The notes beneath the pieces are model-generated. The model was not told the DNA's origin, did no database searches, and saw only the letters and a list, made by a program, of their open reading frames with translations. A stretch of DNA of 64,000 nt from Cryptomeria japonica (Eukaryota; Streptophyta; Pinopsida; Cupressales; Cupressaceae): NCBI RefSeq assembly GCF_030272615.1, contig NC_081410.1, positions 119,784,640 to 119,848,639 of the forward strand, written 5' to 3'. This document shows, one piece after another, positions 34,075 to 45,300 of the stretch; position 1 is the first letter of the stretch, and every line of letters begins with the position of its first letter. Both the position numbers and the translations under genes were made by a program.

Positions 34075-34764
34075 CAACCATTCAAACTATCTTGAGTTAG
34101 TGAGTGACTCAAGCTGATGCAATTAATGTGTTTGATAAAAAGAGTTGAATACGATCAATCCAATAAAGAAAAGCAATTGAGAGTAGAATTAAAATTGTGT
34201 TGAAATTGTAAATATGGTTGATAGGAGTTGCAAACCTTAAATTTGACATAATGTTTATTATGATTAATTTGATGTTATTATAGAAGATTGATACTTGAGA
34301 TTGTAAGCTAGATTCTAGATTAGAGAGTAGAGACAACGAGTAGATTCTAAAAACTACATGTTTGGGACAAGATTGTGATAATGATAATATCTAAGGGTGC
34401 AATCCCATCTAGATTTATGCAATCTTCTCTTGAGTAAAAAATGATAGTGCTAACAAGCACCATGTATTTTGCTATGCAATGATTGAAGTTTAGGACATTT
34501 TATGCTTCAAGGTTGTGTAACAGTAAAAGAGATAAGAAATGGCAATGTATGTTAATGTGAGGTTGCAATGGATTCCATTAAATTGATTGCTAATTACTTG
34601 TAGAAGGCTAATACAAAGTGATGAGTAATCACGTTAGAGATGTACTTTTAAATGTACCTTGACAATGAATATTGATTTGCAATTTGTTGATGCCTAATTT
34701 TAATCGATGATGATAAATAACTTATTATTTACAAGGAGAGAAATGCTCTCTTCTCTATTTCATG

Positions 34765-34779
34765 ATTATCCACTGATAT
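34765..34779. repeat. Target-site duplication of retroposon copy 2, left
   Basis: ATTATCCACTGATAT, repeated at 36572-36586 as ATTATCCATTGATAT (one mismatch). Confidence 0.85.
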
Positions 34780-35031
34780 ATTTTTTTGATCGGTAATTTT
34801 TGATATATTGATTTTCAAAAAAGAGCTACATCCTTCCGAGGCCATTCGGATTTCAACATCAGCCCAAAATTGTAGTCCAAACCTACTATGAAGTGTTCCA
34901 ACTAAAATAGAAATAAAAACAGTACTGTGCATTCTTGCACTGAAAATTACAGTAATCCATAAATATTGTTTTTTTTTAAAAACCAATAAAGAGTAGAAAG
35001 CAAAAAAATGGATTTTTAGCACCGTGGTCAC

Positions 35032-35728
35032 TCAGTCAGAATCGCTATGGTTTGGCTTCTTCTCCTCCTCATCTGCAATGTCTGCCAGAGCTTTCCCTTT
35101 GGCTACTTCGGTCTTCATCTTCGGGATGTAATCTAAGTTCCTGAAATCTGGGTCTCCTTCAAGGCTTGCTAGGAACTGAACCACCCTCCCTTCCTCGAAC
35201 TGGTCACATAGTTCTCTTCCCACCTCCATGCGCGCCACCACCTTGAGGGATTTTAGTACCCCATCTGTTCGTATTAGTTTGACACAGAGCTTCATGGCTT
35301 CCCAGCCTATGCGAGCTCGCTCCCTGCATTACTCCTTTAATCGATTCTCCGGCCCTCGGACAAAGGGTATTATCTCCTCCTCTACATCTCCTTCCCGGAT
35401 GCGAATTTCGGTCTGGGGAATCACCCTTTTCCGAGATGGAATCAAGGTTGATCAAGTAGTCCCCGTCAATTAGCTTTTTCATTGTAAGCTTAATTTTCTC
35501 CACCTCGGGTTCAAATTCGCAAGCCCAGGCCATTATCAAGGAGTAAACCTCCATATTCGTCCTGTACCTAAAGTGAATGTGCACCAATTCCTCCCCCAAC
35601 ATTAGCTAAGCTGCACTCCACAAATTTTCTTCCTTGTATGTGAAAAGTCCTTGCATTCATTTGTCCGACACCGTTCCTAAAAAAGGGACCAATTTCTTCT
35701 CTGTTCTGAGAGTGAAGTTAGCCTCCAT
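35032..35728 (-). pseudogene. Unrecognised ORF downstream of RNase H, retroposon copy 2
   Basis: Minus-strand ATG at 35726-35728 to the stop at 35032-35034, homologous along its length to the frame 9350-10045. One net frameshift lies near 35420, and stops occur in the first 45 codons. The C-terminal part is the best preserved: VARMEVGRELCDQFEEG, FLASLEGDPDFRNLDYIP and an acidic end (DEEEKKPNHSDSD). No family is recognised. The acidic tail and absence of Cys/His clusters argue against a nucleic-acid-binding knuckle of the usual retroelement type. Confidence 0.7.
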
Positions 35729-36050
35729 TGAACCAACTCAAAAACTGTTAACTCCAAATACTAAACTGCAAAGACACAACAAACCCTCATTAATCCGGTT
35801 CTTTAATAATACATTGCTCATAAACCAAAAAGTAATTCCTCCACCGTCGTTTGCGACGAGACATAAATGCATAATCAATGATATAAATGGAAAAAGATTT
35901 CACGGCAGATTTACTGTCCTCCGCCATTGTCTCGAACAAATACTCTGCGCTTTTGAACTGCCTCATTAATTGCGGTGCCTTTGATAGTGAGTACTCGTCC
36001 TTATGAGCTATCTCGTGTGCTTACTGGTTTTTTATGCTTCTCGGACTGCA

Positions 36051-36569
36051 TTAACTCCACTTCCACACTCTGCCATCTCCCTTCCACCACTTGGCCAGTT
36101 GACATGTCATGTCACATCCAATATTGGAGAGGAGGTCCGCCACTGCATTGGCACCTCGCCTAACACGGGAGACCCGAAATTCCTCAAAGGAGTTGAGTTT
36201 TTCTCAAATTATCTCCACCCAATGAGATAATTTCCATGACGGGGTGTTACCCTTCGTTATTGCGTTGATAATCACTTGGGAGTCGCCTTCCAGGTGCAAC
36301 TTTGATACTTTCATGTTTATGGCCAATTCCGTGGTCATTAATGCCGCCTATGCCTCCGCTTCGTTATTTGTCCCATCTTGCAATTGTCGAGCATCCTTGA
36401 AAAAGATGTCCCCTTTATCGTTTCTTGCGACTACTCCCACTCCCGAGATTCCCGAATTTCCCCTAGATGCCCCATCAAAGTTTATTTTTATCCACTCCTT
36501 AGTTGGTGGTTCCCATTTGACCTCTTCTTTTTCTGAAAGGGGATTAACCCTCCGGGACCCATTAACGGG
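36051..36569 (-). pseudogene. LINE-type RNase H domain, retroposon copy 2
   Basis: 173 codons on the minus strand, open from the element's first bases to TAA at 36051-36053, with two internal stops (after NNEAEA and before EKLNSFEEF). Catalytic acids are all present: INFDGAS, NNEAEA, LEGDSQ and NAVADLLS. The domain and its position match copy 1. Upstream of the domain both copies carry the same 25-codon Ser/Glu/Lys lead-in, which suggests it derives from the end of a LINE ORF2. Confidence 0.85.
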
Positions 36570-36571
36570 TT

Positions 36572-36586
36572 ATTATCCATTGATAT
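36572..36586. repeat. Target-site duplication of retroposon copy 2, right
   Basis: ATTATCCATTGATAT; see 34765-34779. Confidence 0.85.
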
Positions 36587-36879
36587 TAAAATGACTCAAA
36601 ATGTTGTATTTATATACACAACCTTAGATACATAGTTCAAACATTTGGTACATTATGTTGATATGTAATAGCCATATCCTTAAATTCTTCTCCTTAGAAC
36701 ACGAGAATTTGAATTATAAAAAAAGAGGACAATAGAAAAAGAGGACATGATCACGCTTACAATTTTATTTAAGAAATAAAATCACAATTAGAATCTAATC
36801 TACAATAAATAAACATACAAAAAATAAATATTTTTTTAAGATAATAAATTTAATTAAGTGGACAAATTTAGGTGTCTAC

Positions 36880-37790
36880 AAAAGCAATTGAGAGTAGAAT
36901 TAAATTTGTGTTGAAATTGTAAATATGATCATTAGGAGTTGCAAACCTTAAAATTGACACAATGCGATTTTTGATTAATTTGATGTTATGATAGAAGATT
37001 GATACTTGAGATTGTGAACTAGATTCTAGATTAGAGAGTTGAGACAACAATTAAATTCTAGAAATTGCATATTTGGGACAAGATTGTGATAATGATAATA
37101 CCTAAGGGTGCAATCCCATTTATATTTATATAATCTTGTATTGAATAGAATTTGGTCTTCAACACTTCCAAAACTTGTTCAATTGATAATATTTGAGGAA
37201 AGGTAAAACTTGATAGTGTTAACAAGGACCATGGATTTTACTATGCAAGGATTGAAGTTTAAGACCTTTTTATGCCTCAAGGTTGAGTAATAGTAAAAGA
37301 GATAAGAAATGATAATGGGTGTTAATGTAATACGACAATGGATTCCATTAAATTGATTGTCAATTATTTGTAGAAGGCTAATACAAATTTATGAGTAACT
37401 GTTTAGAGATGTACTTTAAAATGTACCTTGACAATGAATATTGATTTGCAATTTGTTGATGCCTAATTTTAACTGATGATGACAAATAACTTATTATCTA
37501 CAAGGAGAGAAATGCTCTTTGATACTTTCATGATATCTAATTCATGATTATCCTATGATGTATTTATATAGAGAACCTTAGATACAAAATTCAAACTTTT
37601 GATACATTATGTTGATAGGTAATAGCCACATCGTTAAATTATTGACCTTAGAACATAATAATTTGAATTATAGAAAAAGAAGACATGATCACACTCACAA
37701 TTTTATCTAAGAAATAAAATTACAATTATAATCTAACCTACAATAAATAAACTTAAATAATTAAATAGACTTAATTTTAATTTTAAATAA
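36880..37790 (-). repeat. LTR-like repeat D, copy 2 (uninterrupted)
   Basis: Directly follows copy 1 head-to-tail. It has about 65 extra bases near 37140-37205 that copy 1 lacks and a decayed right end. It holds the site homologous to the insertion point of retroposon copy 2. Confidence 0.7.
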
Positions 37791-38516
37791 TAAATAAAAA
37801 TATTACATAACAAAATGCTCTGAATTGAAACATCAAAATTATATAACATAACCCCAAATAACATATATATATATATATAAAAAAACAAAAAAAAAACAAA
37901 AAATTAAAGTAGGCATGCGCTTTTCCCTACTTAGCAAAGGTACAATTGCAATACGTGCATGCACATGGCTTTAATAATAATAATATTTGGTTACGCACTA
38001 GCATTTTAGAAGATGCAGGATTTCATCGAAGACAAAGGATATTTCCTCACATATATTTTTCTCCGCTTCTTCTACCTTACACTTATCGTGGAGTTGCGGT
38101 AGGCTTAGGGCGTGTTGTATTTTGGCAAACGACCTTCGCTTGTTACATCCCGCGAGCTACTAGTATCAGTCGCTGAACCAGAGTAGCACCATGGACACAC
38201 CTCGGTAAGCACCAATTGTAACACTACATTATTCTGCTGTGCACATTTTCCCTTTATTATGACTTATTTCAATGGAAGTATATGAAAATAAAACCCTAGG
38301 TGGGATTGCTACCTGTTGATAAAAAAAATAGGGCAGTATTCTCAAGGATAATAAGGTCGGGGATTATTCAGAAAAATAAAACATTGTCAAGACGAGCAAT
38401 TCTTTCGTAGGGTTTTGTTTGGCAGTTTTGCGCCCGAGAGTTTTTCTAGGATCTTCTGTCGGAATTTTCGAGGCCGTGGTTTTTAAGAGGTGGAATTTGT
38501 TTTCCTAGGGCTTGGC
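37791..38516 (+). promoter_or_regulatory. Upstream region and 5' UTR of the CDKG2-like gene
   Basis: About 700 bp upstream of the start codon. It contains an (AT)n run (about 37864-37880), an AAAACCCTAG element at 38290-38299 resembling the telo-box of plant growth genes, and a GC-richer leader from about 38390. A consensus TATA box is not obvious. The transcription start cannot be fixed from sequence. Confidence 0.4.
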
Positions 38517-41500
38517 ATGGCGGCCGGCAGGCATGGCGGCCGCAGAGACGATGAATTCAGGGACAGGGATTCGTTTTTTGTTAAAGAAATGGAGGACAAT
38601 GAACGGGGCAGGAATCGAGACGGGGACCGCCACCGTGACAGGGAGTGGGAAAATGATAGGGTTAGGGACCGCTCGAGGGACTACAGGCCTTCTAGGGCTC
38701 GGCACAGGGAAAAGGATCACAGGGATCGGAACGGGGTTTATGCCTCTGGATACTCTTCCTCGCCGCCTCGTGTTCAGGGTGATAACAATTATAGCCACGG
38801 TCAGGCGAGCCACAGCAAGGATGTGGAGAGGGAACCCGGGGAGCTTTCTAGCGGGAGTGTTTCCGAGGACGGCGGTGGTGGCTCTTGGGTTGCTGATCAT
38901 GGCCCGGGATTTGATGCGGGGTTAGGGTTTCAGTCCAGTCAGTCTGTGGAAGTTGAAGTGCGCAAGCGCGAACAGATGAATAGTAGTCCTCCTCCTGTTC
39001 AGAAAAAAAGGAAATATTCTCCAATTGTTTGGGATTTAGAAGAGAAGCCCGCCTCCCCGGCCACTGCGCAGGCGAGGATGGTGAGTAATAATTTAGGGTC
39101 CTCTAGTGCTGTAGATGGTGTCGTTTTTTCTAAGGTAAGCCCAACTAAACTTCCTCCGCCCCCTCCGTTACCCCCCTCACTTTTAGCAAATTCTACTCGC
39201 CCTGGAGAATTAATGTATCTCAATGCCAAAATTACAACTTCTCCCGGAAACAGGGGCACCACTGAGGGTTCTGGATCAAGAGTAGGAGCTGCTGTTGCCC
39301 CCTTAAAAAGCAATTCTCCTAACAAGTCAGCGGGTAGATTATTTGAATCCAAAGGATGTACACCTCCATTCCTCTACGGAGGATTTGAAGATTCCGTTTC
39401 TCCCCCCTCACCCAATCGCAGTGTTCCAGGCAATGATGGCAATGAGAAAGTGGATGGTACTAGCGTTAGTTATATCCCCATGCAAGAGCGTCGGCTGTCA
39501 TCATTGTCAGAGGAGGAAAGAGAGCCTGGGCAGTTGCCCGACAGCCCCAAGCAGCTTGAAGATGAGGAAGAGTCTTACCTCCCACCTACTCGCTATATTT
39601 CCACATCGCGGTGGGCAGAGGAGTACAATTCCCCCAGAGATTTGAAATCTGAGGATGAAGGACTAGGAAAGAGGAAAAAACAGTCCAGCAGCATGGACAG
39701 TGAAGAGGGAAGGTATTCATCTGAGCGTAGTGGCATGAACAAGCAGGGTAGTGGGCAGAGTATTTCCCCTGAACCTGGTGAATACACAGGGGAGAGATTG
39801 GGAAGTTCAAGAGGAAAATCAAGAAGTTCTGATGAAGAAATGGGACAAGTTGTTGGAGAGAGAGATAATGAGAAGGTTGTGAGAGGGGATGAACTTTATG
39901 ATCAGGAGTTGAATGAGCGAGAGCTTATGGACTTGGAGAACAGTAATGATAGTGAAGATGTCAATCACGATCAACGACCTCAGTCAGAGTCAGAGGATGA
40001 ACCTGATTCTGCTGTTCCAGTTGAGCCTCCTGTACCGCCGCTACGGACAATTGACATGTTACAGGGTTGCAGAAGTGTTGATGAATTTGAGAGGCTCAAT
40101 AAGATCGATGAAGGTACTTATGGAGTTGTTTACAGGGCTAAGAATAAGAAAACTGGGGAAATAGTGGCTTTGAAAAAGGTAAAGATGGAAAAAGAGAGAG
40201 AGGGCTTTCCCTTAACTTCTCTGAGGGAGATAAATGTTTTGCTTTCCTTCCACCATCCATCTGTTGTTGATGTAAAGGAGGTAGTGGTAGGAAGCAACTT
40301 AGATAGCATATTTATGGTGATGGAATATATGGAACATGATCTAAAAGGACTTATGGAAACCATGAAACAACCCTACAGCCAGAGTGAAGTTAAGTGTCTG
40401 ATGCTGCAGCTCTTTGAGGGTGTTAAATATCTTCATGACAATTGGGTACTGCACAGGTATAGAACTCTTTGGTTTCTTCTCATGTTTACATGTGCACATG
40501 TCATCATTTGTTATATAGCATATATTTGTTATATAGCATATATTTGTTTTAACTTTTATTCATTCATGAGTTCAAGAGGACTGGAATTTTGCTCTTCCTT
40601 AGATCTTGGACTAAGTGGGAACAATCTGTTATGTTGATAATTTTCAAGGGACTTGAAAACGTCAAATCTTCTTTTAAACAATCGGGGTGAATTGAAGATT
40701 TGCGATTTTGGTTTGGCTCGTCAATATGGGAGTCCATTGAAACCTTACACCCTTATGGTGGTCACATTATGGTATAGGTATTATTGAAACCCTTTTTTGA
40801 CATTTTTTTAATTGAACCTCTCGTGGATTTTATTATGATTTTCTTGTATTCATGTATGTCCTATATTCCATTCCTTCTTGCATTATTACAAGTTTATGTT
40901 TTAATCTTCTTCATGGTAACTGGTGTATCAAAATTCAATTTCAGTGCACGTTTAGAATAATCAAACTTGTCAAACATCCCTACTCTCTCAACAATGTATA
41001 CAAAGTATCTATTGCTTCTGTTTTGTTACTAAAAAGAAGCATGCCATGACATGTCCGGAATTGGCTGCTACTTGTAAAGCTATAATCGCATTGTAAAGGA
41101 AATTGTTTTAATGACACAGTCGCGTTTCTGTAGGATGGTTGCAAGTTCTTCCGGAGAGGGGTAGTAAATGAAAATTCTTTTGGGGAATCTAGAATTTTTT
41201 TCTAAATACTATTCTTTTATTAATTATTCAGAGCTCCAGAGCTTCTATTGGGAGCAAAACAGTATTCAACAGCTATTGATATGTGGTCTCTTGGATGTAT
41301 TATGGCGGAACTTTTGGCAAAGGAACCTTTGTTCAGTGGAAAAAGTGAAATTGATCAACTAGACAAGGTACATATTCATTGGTTAACTCTGTGTCCACAC
41401 TAAAATCAGATTATGTCTTTTTATGTTCCATTTTATACTTGCCGGATTATATTACTGTTTTTTTTACAATTATGTTCTGAGGAAGTAATTAGTATTTTTT

Positions 41501-42390
41501 TTGATGCAGATATTTAGGACTCTGGGGACTCCAAATGAAAAAATATGGCCAGATTTTGTCAATTTGCCAGGCGTGAAACGCAACTTTTTAAAGCAACCGT
41601 AAGCATTTTGGTCTTCTTCACTCCATATTGTTACAAGCTTTTTATTACCAATAATTACAAAAGCATGCAAACTTTAGCAGAGCAAGCACTATTTTTCACT
41701 GGAATGGTTTCTGGTTTTATTTTACAGGCAATTTGTTGCCATAAGCATTAGTCTACTCGATTGTATTAGTTATGCTTTTCTTATAAAGTGTACAATTATA
41801 CAATTCTTACACAGGTATAATAAACTTCGGGATAAATTTCCACCAACATCATTTTCTGGAAGGCCAACTCTATCAGAAAGTGGGTTTGATCTTTTGAATC
41901 GACTTCTTACATATGATCCCAACAAGGTTACATGTTTTTTTTCTATTTGTTTTATGGTTATTATTTTTAGCAGCTAGTTCTGGGTATGTTGATGATAAAT
42001 TGAAGTAGATATTATGTTTATGAAGCTGATTAGTAATCCAATGCAAGCTGCAGCGAATAACAGCAGAGGAAGCGCTTAAGCATGAATGGTTCAGGGAAGT
42101 ACCACTGCCAAAATCAAAAGAGTTTATGCCAACATTTCCAGCTCGAAATGATCATGATAGGTGTGATTTTTTGCTAGAGATTGTGAATTCTGTTATTATA
42201 TTGAAAGATTAAAAATTTACAAAGACATAGATAATATGTTTAGTAAGCTAGATATAGACTATTAATGTAATCATGGATGCCTTTGATTAGGCGAATGCGG
42301 AGGATTCTGAAGAGCCCAGATCCTTTAGAAGAGCAACGGAGAAAAGAGCTTCGGCAAGGTGAATTAGGTGCTGGTGGCTTGTTTTGCTGA
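38517..42390 (+). CDS. CDKG2: Cyclin-dependent kinase G-2-like (CDK11/PITSLRE type), 7 exons
   Basis: Coding exons: 38517-40456, 40649-40777, 41232-41367, 41510-41598, 41815-41926, 42054-42160 and 42291-42390. All introns are GT-AG, and the exons join to 2,613 nt, 870 residues. I start at ATG 38517 (MAAGRHGG), the family start; upstream in-frame codons include only GTG. The N-terminal 520 residues are Arg/Asp- then Ser/Glu-rich and disordered. The kinase domain covers about 524-815: glycine loop DEGTYGVV, Lys553 in VALKK, cyclin-binding PLTSLRE at 565-571, catalytic HRDLKTSN (Asp648), DFGLAR (Asp666), [14 protein letters not shown] and [12 protein letters not shown]. It ends [13 protein letters not shown]...GGLFC. 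CDKGs pair with cyclin L and act in the nucleus on pre-mRNA splicing and transcription. Longer than Arabidopsis CDKG2 (about 750). No stop or frameshift: intact host gene. Confidence 0.95.
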
Positions 42391-45300
42391 TTTTAGAGAA
42401 GGTACTCTGTCAAAGAACAGGCATGCACTATGGAAGGCATTTGTTCCTGAGGTACACATGGACATCATTCTGATTAAATCTTCAAGAAAGATATTAATCA
42501 GCACTCAAAGTTGCAAAAACTGTCTTGAAATTTTCAATAATTCATAATGTTGATGAGCAGGCTCCTCAGATCACATTTGTAAGTGGAGGATGTCAGTATC
42601 TTGGGCTTTTGCCACCAAGTGAAATATGTTCTCGAATTTATTTTATTCTTCAGGGCTAATGCTTCTAGAGTGAATCCTGCATGCAGCTTGCATCGCAAGG
42701 TTTGGCTTAAGGTCTTCCATTGGGTTACCTCAGGTTCATTTGAAGATTGTGTATGTAACATATTTTCTTTTGGAATAGTATTAAAGATAAACAAGTTTCA
42801 CCAAAGCTGTGCGATGCTATCGATGTTTATTTTGCAATATGTGAATTTGTTATATTTTTAATCTTGCCATTGTGTTTGCAAGAGAACGACTGGTGATAAG
42901 TGGAGGGCATTTGCACTTAATACCACAGAAGGGATTGAAGGCATAAAGCACTTTTTTTTTAAGGTAATGATGCTTATTCAGTCTCTGTGGGACTATCCCA
43001 GTGAAGCTAAAGTTAGTTTTGCTTTCCATCAATGATGGATAAAAATTGGTGATGTGCAGAAGTATTAGGCAAATATCTATTCTATCATAATCATGTTTTC
43101 TTATGTGGCCATTATTACTATATGTATTATGCACGCTATTTAGAATTTAAAATATTTATTTTTCTGAAGGGTGAAGTTGAGGGCATGCAAGTCTTTTGGA
43201 TAACTAACTTATGAGGCATGTGCAAGTTGTTCTTTGGATTGATGGATCACAAATGTCTCATGCTTATCCTGTTGAGTGAGCTCAGTGTACTTTATCAGAA
43301 CAAGTCCTCATCAATAACAAACAAGAGGGGGTATCTATGTCTTGATAGATACATTTGTATAAATCAGAAAGACTCTATTACGACAAGCTGCAGTTGTTGG
43401 ATAGTGACATTTGAATAATTAATGGCCTGGCTTAAAGCATAGACCCTATTTTTTTCGTCCTGAAAGGAATGTATAGAATCTATACAACTATTAAAAAACA
43501 CACTTTGTTTTTTGTTTACTTTGCTCCTGCACTTTGCCTATCCTCGTTGTTCATTTCCAGGTCTCACTTGCATTCTTTCTGGATGCATTACTTTGCTCTT
43601 GTACACTTATGCGCTTTCCCCTTGTTATGGGCTGGGGACATTCTCTTGGGTCATGTTGTGCACATGACAAAGTTTGTCCCATGATATATTTTTAGACTGG
43701 TTATAATTTTAATGTCGGGGGTTGCAGCTGATGCATGCTAAAAAAATCTCCTTTAAATTTTTTTTCAACAATTCAATTTATTGGACAATTTTGAAGACCA
43801 ATTTAGTGAATACTATTGCAGTTAGTGTAATAGGTAACACTGTGACCACATGAACGTCTTATACATTTCTCTATCCTAATAGTTTGAGTGCACAACATTT
43901 TGTTGGCTGTCAAGACACCAGATTAGTGAATTTCAAATATTTTCAGTTAATCACTTTAACATGAAGAAATGTAGGCCATGTCAGTGAACTTCTATTTGGT
44001 GTGCCATTAAAAAGAAAATGCTTATAAATTCACTTTCTTCAAAAAGAAGATCAAACCTTATTGTTGTGATTGCTATACCAATTGGTATAATAAGTAAAAT
44101 TAGGTCTCTTATATTAATTCTTTTCATTTTTGTGCATGTTTAGTTCCTTTTCTGTGCAGTCCAAAGATTATGATGTTTACATGAAATAAAGATCATAGTA
44201 AATGTTAAAACAATTCCTTTAGTGTGGGAAATGATTAACTTCTATATTGATATATATCTTTCAAAAATAGTGCATAAAGTTGTTATATTAATCTGAAAAG
44301 GCTACAAATATCTCTCTGGTGATCAAGTGTATACAGTACTTGGAACAAGAGCATCAAACCATATGCATCTCTCTTATTTTAATTTCCTGATTTAGTAATT
44401 TGTATGGAGATCTTCTTTTCTGGTTTAGCAATATGGATTCTTTTATTCATAAATTATAACAGAAAGTAATGAAGATAGCATCAACAAGACTTTTGTTCTG
44501 ATGGAATTTTTATTGAAATGCTAAGATAATTTCATTTTATCCAAAAAAGAGTTGAAGATATCTTTCAGTGAATGTTATTTGAATGACTGGGATGATAAGT
44601 TTCTCTGCATATTCTTTTAAAATTCTGTAGCTTACCCATATATTTTGCTACAGATTTCAATTGGAAAAATTGATAAGGTCTACAGCTATTGTTGTCTGTA
44701 ATTTTTTTATCCAATATCAGCGGACTGATTAGCCTTTGAGCTTGTTTTGTAAATCTACCAAAATTTGTTCAAATTAGTAGCAATATTATAGGCATTTAGG
44801 TGTAAAACTCTTTGGGCTTGCTTTGTAAATGTATTTAAATTTGCACAAAGAGGAGTAGCAGCACATTTATTTAGCTGTTATTAGTTTTTACAAGAGGAAA
44901 TGTGATTTTTTGAGGGGTATTACACAAGGCTTTCTGGCTATTAGAGAAATGCCAGGGGTTATGTTGTACTGCAAGGAGACAGTGGGCTTACAAAATGACT
45001 TTACTTTTTCTTTTATTGAAAACTCGATGGAGAAAAAATTGTAAGCAATCCATATTTGCCAATATTCATTTTGTATGTATATTTATCAAATCAAATAAAT
45101 CACATGGAATCAACTTATTTTCCTTGTTTAAATGGGTATCTACTGGTGTAATTGTAAATGACATCAAAATGTTTAGGCGAGTTTGTGTTTTACTATTATT
45201 TTGAGAATAAAACAAACCTAAAGAAATTTTGTATTATTTATCATATTGAATCAATCCATGTGTTCAATTTTTAAAAAGTCTGGTCACTGCATTACACGCA

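Larger units (their letters stand above)
34780..36571 (-). mobile_element. 1.8-kb poly-A retroposon, copy 2
   Basis: 1,792 bp on the minus strand, poly-A end at the left (a T run at about 34780-34787). It begins AACCCGTTAATGGGTC at 36571, the same terminus as copy 1. It has the same RNase H frame, gap, second frame and 3' end. The 15-bp duplications lie within repeat D copy 1, and the corresponding uninterrupted sequence is at about 37543-37575 in repeat D copy 2. Confidence 0.9.
34080..36879 (-). repeat. LTR-like repeat D, copy 1 (split by retroposon copy 2)
   Basis: Matches 36880-37790 once the 34780-36571 insertion is removed. Shared phrases include AAAAGCAATTGAGAGTAGAA at its left, and TTGATTTGCAATTTGTTGATGCC before the insertion. 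Its right end GGTGTCTACA is, on the minus strand, the same LTR head as in the 16-kb element. A TATA-like box lies on the minus strand near 36610. Confidence 0.7.

Noticed and set aside
36244-36594. Plus-strand frame of 116 codons
   Set aside because: It is antisense to the RNase H frame of retroposon copy 2.
38190-38210. Upstream ATG followed by a good donor (CGGTAAGC)
   Set aside because: Only five codons and no supporting acceptor or homology; could be a non-coding 5' exon but cannot be supported from sequence.
38505-39645. Several overlapping frames across kinase exon 1
   Set aside because: They are shadows of the Arg/Asp- and Ser-rich coding exon in other frames and on the other strand.
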